In this document: in pieces, positions 46,490 to 55,640 of the stretch | Numbering within the stretch: position 1 is the first letter of the stretch | How the letters are laid out: the number at the start of each line of letters is the position of its first letter | NCBI GenBank assembly: GCA_023014485.1 | Contig: JAJOZX010002709.1 | Location: 326,501 to 390,500, forward strand | Length of the DNA stretch: 64,000 bases | From: Bathynomus jamesi | Taxonomy: Eukaryota; Arthropoda; Malacostraca; Isopoda; Cirolanidae | Direction of reading: 5' to 3' | Notes under the pieces: generated by a model | What the model was told of the DNA's origin: nothing | Databases searched by the model: none | What the model saw: only the letters and a program-made list of their open reading frames with translations | Program-made: the position numbers and the translations under genes

Positions 46490-46855
46490 TGGTCTCTGGC
46501 CAAGGGAGGCCATAAGACCTTGTAATAGTTTTCCTTATGGCCAAGGTAGGCCATAAGACAATGTTTAGCCCATGGCCAAGGTAGGCCATAAGACATTTAA
46601 TGTTTGGCCCATGGCCACAATAAGCCACAAGACCAAGGTCAATTGTTTTGGCCCATGGCTGAGGTAGGCCATAAGACCTTTATTGTTTGGCCCATGGCCA
46701 AGGTAGGCCACAAGACCAAGGCTCATTGTTTGGCCCATGGCCAAGGTAGGCCACAAGACCAAGGCTCATTGTTTGGCCCATGGCCAAGGTAGGCCATAAG
46801 ACCAAGGCTCATTGTTTGGCCCATGGCCAAGGTAGGCCATAAGACCCTCATTGAG
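46490..46855 (+). repeat. Minisatellite in BEL/Pao B
   Basis: About eight units of 42-53 bp, each with GCCCATGGCCAAGGTAGGCC and CATAAGACC or CACAAGACC. Reading frames across it are repeats, not genes. It occupies the place of most of gag. Confidence 0.9.
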
Positions 46856-47362
46856 TAACCCATGCAATCCTTGCTTATGTTCAGATAGGTTGAGTGTATT
46901 TGTGGCACATGTAAAGAGTACAGTGTATATATACATATATAACACAGATTGCAAGGAATGCATGTGCCTGTTGAAAAAATCTGTTGAGTGATTCTTCCTT
47001 AAAAGAAGAATTGGATGCTTGGAGTTGTATGCATTTTAAATGCTTGTTCACTAATGTTGTTTAACTGGGGATCGTAATGAAATATAGGACAAGAAGAAAT
47101 TACCAGAGAAGAGAGAGCACAGACAAACAGTCGAGTTTAAAATTTGGTTTAATCCCCCCCAAGTACTTATGTCACTCAGGTCTAAGCTTATAAGAGAATG
47201 AGACTCCTTTAATGTAAATGTTTCCTAGTTAGGCCCTAGGTTGTAGACCTAATTAGGCTTGATTAGCTTAGGCTTAGGCTAGACTTAGGCTATTTAGCCT
47301 AATTCTGCAATTTTTGTTAAGTAAGGTTAAGGTTTGTAAATTCCCCACACACGGACCACCAA

Positions 47363-48039
47363 TGCGAAAAATGCTCTGTATGAATTGGTCCACAATGAAC
47401 CCACCCCTTATATCTCCAGTCTAACTATAGAGTAGATCAAGTCTAGCCTAGAGGGGTCAGCCTAGAGATTCCGGAAATGGTCCAGAGCGGGCAGATAAAT
47501 TGAGGTCCACAGTAGATTCCTCACAAGAATTAGGTTAGGGCAATCTACCTTCACCTTTGTTAAGCTATGAGTTGATGCTGGGTCTTAGGCCACAATGTAG
47601 GCCTAACTTGTCTGACCCAGCTTAATTTAATGCTATTAACTTTGTGTAAAAACTCAATTAGTCACTTACTTTTAGTTATTTGAGTCTCTCCCTTCCCCGG
47701 TTGTGGTTTAGTTATCGAGAGCGTACTTTGCTGGTACGTCCTCTCGCCCCGTTCTTCGTTTTCCTTCTCCCTTTGTTCTCCTCGCGGGGCTTCTTGTACC
47801 AGCGTTGTCTTGGTTTATTCCTCGGTTGGTTGAGCGGTAATGTATCTCCACTACCGAGCACGCTCCTCCCACACAGTATATAAATACTAGTGTGGAGAAT
47901 AACTCTGGTGAGCAACCAATTGGTTTCTTCCACCCAGTTATTGACATAAAAGGAATTTAATAATTGTTAGATTAACTACCTACCTACTCAGTGAACCATT
48001 TTCGTTACCTCCCAACTACCCACTCATCAGTTTTCCATA
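47363..48039 (-). repeat. 5' LTR of BEL/Pao B
   Basis: About 677 bp, matching 40754-41432 closely. Confidence 0.9.
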
Positions 48040-48450
48040 ATAATAATAATAATAATAATAATGACGCAGCTAAAATTTTCACTATTTAGTTAGCCTTTAA
48101 GTTGGATTTTTAAAATTAATAAAAATGTCAAAAAGAGTATAGTGGAATTTATTTTCTGAAATTTGTCCTGATATTAAGGTATTTTTAATTTGTCTGTCTC
48201 TAGCGGATTAGAGGAGAGAATGTATTTAAAATTATAATTATATAAATTTAAAAGATGTACTCTGTAATTGTAATGTTTATGATATTTTGAAATGATTCCA
48301 GTGTTAAACTAGAATTTTTAACGAGAACATCCAGTATATATAACCCTAATGATAGTAACAAATTATATATATATATATATATGGGATGAATTTCACAATT
48401 GAAACACGTGAAATGAATGAATGATACAAACCACAAGGAAAAAGAAAAAC

Positions 48451-48499
48451 GATTCCAAGACCTTTCGTGTATTCAGAGCTACACCTCGTCAGGGATTCC
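48451..48499 (-). ncRNA. Hammerhead ribozyme-like motif, palindrome 1 left arm
   Basis: The minus strand has the core CTGACGA, a GTGTA/TACAC stem II with loop GCTCTGAA, then GAAA and AGGTCTT. Stem I has one mismatch (GAATCC against GGAATC). Confidence 0.5.
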
Positions 48500-48541
48500 C
48501 TGACGAGGTGTAGCTCTGAATATACGAAAGGCCTTGGAATC
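48494..48541 (+). ncRNA. Hammerhead ribozyme-like motif, palindrome 1 right arm
   Basis: On the plus strand stem I is GATTCC (48494-48499) with GGAATC (48536-48541), perfectly complementary. The core is CTGACGA (48500-48506), an extra G, then stem II GTGTA/TATAC (48508-48512, 48521-48525; one G-U) with an 8-base loop, and GAAA (48526-48529). Stem III would be the self-complementary GGCC (48530-48533), so it would close by dimerising, followed by TT before stem I. This agrees with the hammerhead order: stem I, CUGANGA, stem II, GAAA, stem III, UH, stem I. Confidence 0.6.
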
Positions 48542-48567
48542 GTTTTTCTTTTTTCTTGTGGGTTTGT

Positions 48568-48569
<2 letters not shown>

Positions 48570-48661
<92 letters not shown>
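48570..48661 (+). repeat. (TA)n(GA)n compound microsatellite
   Basis: About 40 bp of AT followed by about 53 bp of GA. Confidence 0.95.
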
Positions 48662-48666
<5 letters not shown>

Positions 48667-49127
48667 ATGTATTCATATTTTATATGAATATTAATTGCCC
48701 TGTATCTTCATTTTATAACAATGATTAGTGTACCTTTTGACATGAATCTAGAAGGTTTTAGGTTCTTATAAAAGACTTAGTCTTATAGCAAAAGACTAAT
48801 TAACCCATTATCTACCTGCGTCTTCAAATTAATATAACTTCAATTTTTGTTACCCATAAAAAATTCCATTTTCTATAAATTAAAAGTGAAAATAAATAAT
48901 AAAGATTAAAAATGTTTCTCCTTAAAAATTTTCCGTTTTTAATGCCAGGAAAACCGTTAAACCTCTAGGCCTAACTCTGATTATGACCGAGTCTAAACAG
49001 TGAATAGATAGGGATGTCATTGCTTCAGGCTGTAAAGACATTAAGAAGCAGACCCATCCGCCATGCGTGGTAAAATGTGGTGTAAAGGAAAGGAAGAAAT
49101 GTTCGTACGTTACTGATTCCATGGATA
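48662..49127. other. No gene seen
   Basis: This is unique-looking AT-rich sequence between the two palindromes. Confidence 0.5.
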
Positions 49128-49216
49128 TATATATATATATATATATATATGGATGAATTTCACAATTAAACACGTGAATGAAGGCATGATGCAAACCCGC
49201 AAGAAAAAAGAAAAAC

Positions 49217-49263
49217 GATTCCAAGGCCTTTCGTGTATTCAGAGCTACACCTCGTCAGGGAAT
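49217..49263 (-). ncRNA. Hammerhead ribozyme-like motif, palindrome 2 left arm
   Basis: On the minus strand stem I is ATTCC with GGAAT (5 bp), core CTGACGA, stem II GTGTA/TACAC perfect, then GAAA and GGCC-TT. With the plus-strand motif at 48494 it is the best formed of this family. Confidence 0.6.
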
Positions 49264-49268
49264 GTATT

Positions 49269-49315
49269 GACTCCCTGACGAGGTTAGCTCTGAATACACG
49301 AAAGGCCTTGGAATC
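49269..49315 (+). ncRNA. Hammerhead ribozyme-like motif, palindrome 2 right arm, weaker
   Basis: Core CTGACGA and GAAA are kept, but stem II has lost a base pair (GTTA against TACAC) and stem I has a mismatch (GACTCC/GGAATC). Confidence 0.4.
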
Positions 49316-49358
49316 GTTTTTCTTTTCCTTGTGGATTTGCATCATATATATACAACTA

Positions 49359-50951
49359 CCGTGCAAAAGTCTTGGCCAGATATATATTTTTCTGATCAAT
49401 CACGTACATCTAAATCTTAGAGTAATGTAAATGAATATACTTGATGTTTTGAGGCTGTATACATCAAATCAATCTAATATGTAGAGGCACATTCCAATTT
49501 AAAGGCAACATTTAATTTAAATTGAGGTTTCATTTTTTAGCACCATAGACCATACTGTGTTGTAATCAACAAGTGGGGCATTTAAGTTACAATTTGTATA
49601 CATTTTAGTGGTAGTACACAATATTATTTAAAGCAACATGGTTTCATGGTTAATTAATGTCCTTTGTGATGTTATTAAATGATAATTCTACTCTTTAAGT
49701 GGTTCTAAATTTATTAATGGATATTATATTGTTTCAGGTATTTTCTGAAGTTTTACGTAAGGACCGTACCAAAATGACGAAGGTTTCTATTGAGATCAGG
49801 CACAAAATCGTATTCTTACATGAACAGGGAAATTCCCAGTCGGAAATTTCAAGAAAAACCGACGTTTCAAGACATGCAATACGAGAATCATCATGAAAAA
49901 AGAAGAAACAGGGATCGTATCGGACAGAAAACGCAGTGGAAGACCTCGAAAACTTTCGGAATCTGATGTCAGACACTTCAAACTTACATCCCTGAGAAAT
50001 AGACGAGCATCAAGTGCCGAGCTGTCATCAGAACTTGCTCAAACTTCAGGAAAAACAAGTGCATCCTTCCACCATTAGAAGAGTACTGATTAAAAATGGT
50101 CTTCATGGGCGAGTAGCTAGAAGAAAACCATTACTTAGGAAAGGGAATAAAGCCAAAATATTAAAATATGCACGGGAACATCGTCAATGGAGCATGGAAC
50201 AGTGGAAAAAGTACTTTGGAGTGATGAGTCAAAATTGAGATATTTGGGACAAAGAGAAGACAGGATGTGAGGAGGAAGGACCAATGAAGATCTCAAAGAC
50301 ATCTGTCTACAACCAACAATTAAGCATGGAGGAGGGTCTATAAAAGTCTAGGGGTGCATATCAGCAAATGGAGTCGGTGATTTGGTGAAGATAGACGGAA
50401 TCATGACAGCTGAAAAGTATAGACAGATATTAATACACCATGCAGTTCCCTCAGGATTACGTCTGATCGGCCGGAACTTTATATTCCAACATGACAATGA
50501 CCCCAAACATACTGCTAATAATGTCAAAAAATATTTGGTAAGAAAAGAGGCTGCTGGAGAGCTCCAACTAATGGAATGGCCACCACAAAGTCCAGATTTG
50601 AACATCATTGAAGCTGTTTGGGATTATCTGGAACAAAAGAAGATAGAGAAGCAACCAAAATCACAGGATGAACTATGGGCTGTCTTGCAAGATGCTTGGA
50701 ATAACATTCTGAATGATTTTCTCGAGTCTCTGCAGCAAAGTATCCCGAAAAGGATCAAGGCTGTTATCGAGTCAAAAGGGGACATACCAAATATTAGGAA
50801 CACATTTATTTTTGGTGAAGGTTTTTGTTTCTATGTGGTGCTATGTGCTATTAGCTTAAATATACTTCATTATAATGTTCATTTGTACACTTTTATTAAC
50901 CTTTATGACCTTAAAATTAATGAAATTGCAACTGGCCAAGACTTTTGCACA

Positions 50952-50952
<1 letters not shown>
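49359..50952 (+). mobile_element. Tc1-like transposon, 1.6 kb
   Basis: The ends C(C/T)GTGCAAAAGTCTTGGCCA are inverted copies, with TA on both sides (49357-49358, 50953-50954). Size and ends fit Tc1. It encodes a decayed transposase. Confidence 0.9.
49774..50800 (+). pseudogene. Tc1 transposase, broken
   Basis: The ATG at 49774 begins an HTH region (MTKVSIEIRHKIVFLHEQG, NSQSEISRKTDVSRHAI). Frame changes near 49890 and 50060 lead through a GRPRK hinge and the second HTH region (TIRRVLIKNGLHGRVARRKP). The first catalytic D (usually in the W-SDE motif near 50215) is lost; a stop at 50236 and shifts follow. A last ORF (50382 on) has D in FQHDNDPKHTA and E in SPDLNIIEAVW, 34 residues apart. The enzyme would have moved the element; it is inactive here. 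Confidence 0.85.

Positions 50953-51012
<60 letters not shown>
50953..51012. repeat. (TA)n microsatellite
   Basis: This is an AT tract directly next to the Tc1 end, so the element landed in or expanded a TA repeat. Confidence 0.95.
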
Positions 51013-51015
<3 letters not shown>

Positions 51016-51100
51016 CACCTGCTTCTTAAAATATTAATTGTATGGAGCCTTCAGACAACAGTAGTGGATGATATTAAAATGTAATGGGGATACTTCAGTA

Positions 51101-51120
51101 AAAAAAAAAAAAAAAAAAAA
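51101..51120 (+). repeat. Poly(A) tract
   Basis: About 20 consecutive A. It could be the tail of a retroposed sequence; I see no body for one upstream. Confidence 0.7.
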
Positions 51121-51230
51121 CTAAATTTAAATCATGTTCTCCATCTTTGTTTCATTACAAAATGCCTGGAAAAGCCTGAAGAGTTGTCATGCTTCCCAAC
51201 GGCATATTCAGTTAAGAATACTGTAAAATT

Positions 51231-51442
51231 CAGAGCTGGGCATTTGCGGCATATTTGCGGTACTGCGGTACTTGCGGTACCACCGCACTACCACCCCGGG
51301 CCCCCATAACGCAGTACCGCAAAGGATCGCTGAAAGTACCGCAGTACCGCTACCGCATTCAAATTTCCGCGTACCGGTTTGGTACCGGTTTGGTAGTGCA
51401 GCAGTACCGCAGTACCGCAATATGCCGCAGTGCCCAGCTCTG
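51231..51442. mobile_element. hAT-type MITE, copy 2
   Basis: This is nearly identical to 43491-43693, with a small duplication of GGTACCGGTTT. CTGTAAA(A/T) occurs on both sides, an imperfect duplication. Confidence 0.85.
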
Positions 51443-51739
51443 CTGTAAATAATTAAACTACTTACTGTTATTAATATTATTATTATTAAAAATGCTTAAA
51501 CGATATATCAGAAACATACTGTATAAAACTGTATTTCTCTTAAATAAATCGAGTTACAGAGGTCATTTATGTGTACAACATACGAGTGAAACTTATTCCG
51601 ACCAATTTTAATTTATTATTACTAAAAATAGGTTTGAAGAAAGCATAAAAGTATTTTTATAACCGTATAAATTTAAAAAAAAAAATTATAGCAGAGAATT
51701 TTGCCTAAGGGTACACAAACAAATAGGTGAGTAACACAT

Positions 51740-52054
51740 CTCTCTCTGTCTCTTAAACTCTCTCTCCTTTGGCCTTTGGTTAGCTTCCGCCCGAATTGCT
51801 CATTCTGACGAAGGTCAAGCTTTTCACCCCACTTTAGACCTACAATTTAACGTGTAATCCGAACCACACCTCACCAGCAGCCCAGCGTCTTAACCACTAG
51901 GCCACCCAGGGTACCCATTTATCTACCAACCACTTTCTTTTTTGTGTGGAAGGATGAACAGCTGGGTTTTGCTGCGTGCCAGCTGCCGTCACCGCGTATC
52001 GATCCGGGCCGATAGATTAGTAATCAGCGATGCTAACCACTACACCACTGAGGC

Positions 52055-52055
<1 letters not shown>
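51740..52055 (-). repeat. tRNA-derived SINE-like unit(s)
   Basis: On the minus strand 52048-52038 reads TGGTGTAGTGG, matching the tRNA A box, and 52004-51996 reads GATCGATAC, matching a B box, 34 bases apart. A second A box TGGCCTAGTGG lies at 51904-51894 with a B-like GTTCGGATT at 51864-51856. The rest is not a folded tRNA, so these are polymerase III-type SINE heads, possibly two in tandem. Confidence 0.6.
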
Positions 52056-52091
<36 letters not shown>

Positions 52092-52139
52092 TATTAGTAT
52101 TAGTATTAGTATTAGTATTAGTATTAGTATTAGTATTAT
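52056..52139 (+). repeat. (TA)n followed by (TTAGTA)n
   Basis: About 30 bp of AT then about nine ATTAGT hexamers. Confidence 0.95.
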
Positions 52140-52140
52140 T

Positions 52141-52900
52141 ATTTCGTGTAACAGGAAACGTAGGGAAATGGATATATAATTTCCTTAGTGAGCGGCGGCA
52201 AGTCGTTACAGTACAAGGAGCATCTTCATCAGAATCAGAGGTCCTCAGCTTAGTACCACAAGGAACAGTATTAACTCCACTACTCTTCATAATCATGCTA
52301 ACTGACATAGATGAGGACGTTATCAGAGACAGCACAGTAACATCCTTTGCCGATCACACAAAGATCAGTAGAAAAATAAGAAACCCAGAAGATATAGGAT
52401 CTCTACAAACAGACATTAACAGAATCTACAAGTGGACGGAAGACACCAATATGAAGTTTAACACTGAGAAATTCCTACTCTTACGGTACGGAAAAAGAGA
52501 GGACCTAAAATCCATGGAATATTATACCCGCGATGGACAGGAAATTCAGAGAAATTCTAAAGCAAAACACTTAGGGGTTGTAATGGCTGATGATGCGAAA
52601 TTTGAAACACAAAATAAAATAGCAGTAAACAGAGCAAAGAGAGTAACTGGGCAGATACTGAGAACCGTTAAATGAAGCGATAGGAATATAATGATTCCTC
52701 TACTGGAAACACTGATCACACCCAAATTGGAATACTGCTCGGTCCTAACATGCCCATTTAAAAAAGAAGACATTAGACAACTAGAAGTGATTCAGAGAAG
52801 CTTCACAGCCAAGATCAAGGGGTGCAAAGAACTAAATTACTGGGAAAGGTTAGGCGAATTAAACCTATATTCACTGCAAAGGAGGAGAGAGAGATACACC
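52141..52900 (+). pseudogene. CR1/Jockey-like retrotransposon fragment
   Basis: RT block LVPQGTVLTPLLFIIMLTDI is followed by FADHTKISRKIR, where FADD has become FADH. The C-terminal LEYCSVLTCPF, GCKELNYWERLGELNLYSLQ and RRRERY segments match the element at 21720-23615. A TGA at about 52673 breaks the frame. The 3' part is cut off by the hAT end at 52901. Confidence 0.85.
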
Positions 52901-53196
52901 CAGGGCCGTTTCTAGCCATTAGGGGGCCCTAAGCAGTATACCCATTTCAGGCCCCACCCCTCCATCCACCAACTCACGCCTTACTACATCACCTCAGCAC
53001 ACACAACAACAAAAAATGGCTGTGCTAATAAAAAACAATTATGAAACAATTTTAATGAAACATTTATGTCCAAAACAACAAATATGTACTTTCAGAAGAA
53101 AAACAAACAAAAATACTCTTCATGAAATTCCTGAAAATTAGCTTATATATTAGAAGATATGAGAATAAAAACCCACTCTAATAGACAGAGTTTATT

Positions 53197-53239
53197 TCCA
53201 CGACAGTTTCGACGCCCACTGGCATCCTCCTCGGGTGGA
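53197..53239 (-). ncRNA. Hammerhead ribozyme-like motif, palindrome 3 left arm
   Basis: This is the exact mirror of the motif at 53802-53844, on the minus strand. Confidence 0.65.
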
Positions 53240-53801
53240 TACAGAAACACAAATGAAACAAAACAAGAGGGAAAAACAGTTCAGGGATCGACCGTTAAGA
53301 AATTCGCACCTAGGTTGGATTCCATTCTCTCGAGACAGGAGGGGCATTTTCATTAAGTACATTCGCACAAATTTTAAAACTATCTTCCTGTTCTAAACAT
53401 ACAGATTCTATTATTTTTACATAATTATTACCTAGGTGCGAATTTCTCAATGGTCTCTGGATTATTTCCTAATCGCCTTTTTTCATTCGTTTTTCGGTTT
53501 ATAATTTCTGTATAATAAACAACAATGTAATAACCAATGTAATAATAAATTTATAATTTCTGTAATTAATAATTATGCAATATTAAATGTAATAAATTTA
53601 ATTATAAATGTAATAATTATGTAAAAATAATAGAATCTGTATGTTTAGAACAGGAAGATAGTTTTAAAATTTGTGCGAATGTACTTAATGAAAATGCCCC
53701 TCCTGTCTCGAGAGAATGGAATCCAACCTAGGTGCGAATTTCTTAACGGTCGATCCCTGAACTGTTTTTCCCTCTTGTTTTGTTTCATTTGTGTTTCTGT
53801 A

Positions 53802-53844
53802 TCCACCCGAGGAGGATGCCAGTGGGCGTCGAAACTGTCGTGGA
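53802..53844 (+). ncRNA. Hammerhead ribozyme-like motif, palindrome 3 right arm
   Basis: Stem I TCCAC (53802-53806) pairs with GTGGA (53840-53844). Core CCGAGGA (53807-53813) differs from CUGANGA only by C for U. One extra G, then stem II GATGCC/GGCGTC (53815-53820, 53825-53830; one G-U) with loop AGTG. Next GAAAC (53831-53835), one base, and GTC (53837-53839), the classic cleavage triplet, giving a 2-bp stem III. Such minimal stem III is known in Penelope-like elements. Confidence 0.68.
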
Positions 53845-54050
53845 AATAAACTCTGTCTATTAGAGTGGGTTTTTATTCTCATATTTTGACCTTCACGTAA
53901 AAAAGTGAAGTTTTTTGAGCTTATATATTATTTAGAATAAATGACAGAACTATGTATAAAAAAATAATGCAATTATCAACTACCAAACAATTACTAACTC
54001 TACGATACAATCGTGTAATAGCTAACAGTTATACAGAACAGTTTGTATCT

Positions 54051-55067
54051 TCAAAATTTTTGCCTCCTAGATTTTTTCTGGGCGAAATCATCAATAACAT
54101 CATCATATGAAATCTCCCTGCCAACGTCCTGGTTGATGCTTATGATGCCAAGGCCACTGAGGCCATCCTGCCCCATTGATGATCTGAAGTAGTTCTTGAT
54201 TAGCTTCATCTTAGAGAAGCTCCTCTCGGCTGACGCTACTGTCACAGGTAGAGTGCAGGCAATTCTTAGTGCAACCCAGAGACTGGGGTATAGTTCCTCC
54301 AGTTGCCTCTGATGAATGAAGGAGAGAAGCTCCAATGAAGTCATGTTGTGTGAAGGAAAAGTCGGCAAATTCTTAATTTCGAGGGCCAGTTCTCTTCCAT
54401 CAATGTCAGAGTCAGCTCCAGAGCTCAGTATCTTAGAGAGCTTTTCACACTTGCAGGACAAGTCTTCCTTGTTCATTTTGGTGAAGTTTAGGAGAACCCC
54501 AAATATGTCCCTCACATCATCTAATGTTTTGAATCTCTTATTTATTGACCCGATGGCACAATCCACCACCACATTGAAAAATTTTACTTCCAGCCTCTTT
54601 AAGGCTTCTGTAAATGGTTCGTCAGGAGCTTCGTAAGCAAAGTGTTTTTTTCTGGATCTGAGCCTCTTCTTCTTCAGCACAGCCTCCACATTCATCTCCT
54701 CACATATGTCCCTAGCTACGACTTGTGCTGCAACAAAACCTGTGTTTCTGTAGCTGGTGAGTGAGTCTTTTCTTTTTGAGGAGGTTGACTGCCACATCAA
54801 CTGCATTGTAGGAGACTGCAGAAGTTTGCTAACATGGTTAACTGCATAAAGAATGTCATACCATACTACTGTGTAAATCTGAAAGCGATAAGACCCTACC
54901 TCCTCTGCAAGTGCTTGTGCTTCAGTCCTGGCTATGGCATCTGTGGCATTGTTTCTGACTTCCAACAGGACCTCTCTGATGTTGTGGCTCTGGTATCGCA
55001 CAGCCTCAATGCTCTTAAGCCGGCTCTCCCACCTGGTTTCACTCCAAGACTTGAGTGTTATGTTCAC
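54051..55067 (-). CDS. hAT-type transposase (ZMYM1-like), C-terminal two thirds
   Basis: This is an open frame of 338 codons. It begins at SWSETRWESRLKSIEAV, the usual conserved W-TRW motif of the RNase H-like domain in this group, and continues with the helical insertion. The end has PVTVASAERSFSKMKLIKNY and GLSGLGIISI, the hAT dimerisation region. Upstream parts (zinc finger, first catalytic Asp) are missing on the right, so it is a fragment even though its frame is open. The family cuts and pastes with 8-bp duplications. Could be called zinc finger MYM-type protein 1-like by annotation pipelines, but it is not a host gene. Confidence 0.8.
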   Translation of the reverse strand: MNITLKSWSETRWESRLKSIEAVRYQSHNIREVLLEVRNNATDAIARTEAQALAEEVGSYRFQIYTVVWYDILYAVNHVSKLLQSPTMQLMWQSTSSKRKDSLTSYRNTGFVAAQVVARDICEEMNVEAVLKKKRLRSRKKHFAYEAPDEPFTEALKRLEVKFFNVVVDCAIGSINKRFKTLDDVRDIFGVLLNFTKMNKEDLSCKCEKLSKILSSGADSDIDGRELALEIKNLPTFPSHNMTSLELLSFIHQRQLEELYPSLWVALRIACTLPVTVASAERSFSKMKLIKNYFRSSMGQDGLSGLGIISINQDVGREISYDDVIDDFAQKKSRRQKF

Positions 55068-55162
55068 GTGCTTCTTTAGGATTGTCCATCTCTGTGTAGC
55101 TGCTGCTAGTTAACCACAACTAATCTGCTAAATAATAATAATTTAAATCGAAGGATATTATA

Positions 55163-55640
55163 TTGCCCCTTTACAAGTCCCTAGTCAGGCCTCATTTAGA
55201 ATATGCCGTTCAGTTTTGGTGCCCGTATTTGCGTGAGGATATTGATAGGTTAAAAAGGGTTCAGCGTCGTGCCACGAAACTAATTCCGTCATTGCGCAAC
55301 AAGCCTTACGAAAATAGGATTAAAGAGTTAAACTTGCATTCACTCGAAACTAGGAGATTAAGGGGGGAGCTTCTTGAAGTTTTCAAAATCGTTAATAACA
55401 TCGATAAGTAAATTTTGACAAACTGTTCACTTTCGATAATAGCAATACTCGTAATAACGGATTTAAGTTGCGTGGCAGCCGTTTCATTACTGATATCGCA
55501 AAAAACCTCTTTACGTTTAAAGTAATTGATAAATGAAATAATCTTCCAACGCCCGTCGTGAACTCTACCAGTGTTAATATGTTTAAGAACCGTCTAGATA
55601 GGCATTTTAAAAATATTAACGTTGTTTAAAATAAAATAAA
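55163..55640 (+). pseudogene. Non-LTR retrotransposon 3' end
   Basis: LYKSLVRPHLEYAVQFWCPY, then RVQRRATKLIPSLRN and LNLHSLETRRLRGELLEVFK are the post-RT region of CR1/Jockey-type elements. After a stop near 55410 and one shift, the frame resumes with KLRGSRFITD and FKNRLDRHFK. Different family from 52141-52900. Confidence 0.8.

Larger units (their letters stand above)
40754..48039 (-). mobile_element. BEL/Pao LTR retrotransposon B, full length
   Basis: This is a second complete element of the same family, 7.3 kb. Its LTRs share changes absent from A (ATGAACCC; TTGTGGTTTAGTTATCG). ATAAT flanks both sides, a likely 5-bp duplication, though the right side lies in an ATA repeat. Part of gag has been replaced by a tandem repeat, and a MITE interrupts pol. 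Confidence 0.9.
48370..48575. repeat. Palindrome 1 with ribozyme-like arms
   Basis: Two inverted arms meet at about 48495 around GTCAGGGATTCCCTGAC. The arms carry ATTCAGAGCTACACCTCGTC and its complement. Each arm contains a hammerhead-like motif. (TA)n lies on both sides. The same unit occurs at 49151-49350. Confidence 0.85.
49151..49350. repeat. Palindrome 2 with ribozyme-like arms
   Basis: This is the same family as palindrome 1, with a small spacer AATGTATTGA between arms. Left side begins GGATGAATTTCACAATTAAA after (TA)n, as in copy 1. Confidence 0.85.
53157..53884. repeat. Palindrome 3: 275-bp identical inverted arms with ribozyme motifs
   Basis: Arms 53157-53431 and 53610-53884 appear identical in inverted orientation, with a 178-bp spacer. 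The spacer repeats CCTAGGTGCGAATTTCT, also present in the arms. Each arm has a hammerhead motif. Perfect arms imply a recent origin or gene conversion. Confidence 0.92.
52901..55140 (-). mobile_element. hAT transposon remnant
   Basis: The end CAGGGCCGTTTCTAGCC with GGGGGCCCTAAGCA is typical of the 3' end of ZMYM1-like hAT elements. It encloses the transposase at 54051-55067 and a later insertion, the 728-bp palindrome at 53157-53884. I find no matching end on the right, so the element is truncated there. Confidence 0.65.

Noticed and set aside
46490..46855. CRISPR array
   Set aside because: Units are contiguous with no unique spacers and the genome is animal; it is a minisatellite.
46386..46963. 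ORFs rich in LGHGPN or GHK units
   Set aside because: Minisatellite translations.
51806..51830. CTGACGA at 51806 as another hammerhead
   Set aside because: No GAAA follows at a suitable distance and no stem I or II can be drawn.
51996..52055. Functional tRNA gene
   Set aside because: A and B boxes are present, but the acceptor stem and anticodon arm do not pair properly.
53159..53882. Two identical 65-codon ORFs on opposite strands
   Set aside because: They lie in the identical inverted arms of palindrome 3 and have no protein family; identity is explained by the repeat.
54316..55079. Plus-strand ORFs of 106 and 81 codons
   Set aside because: Antisense to the hAT transposase, no motifs.
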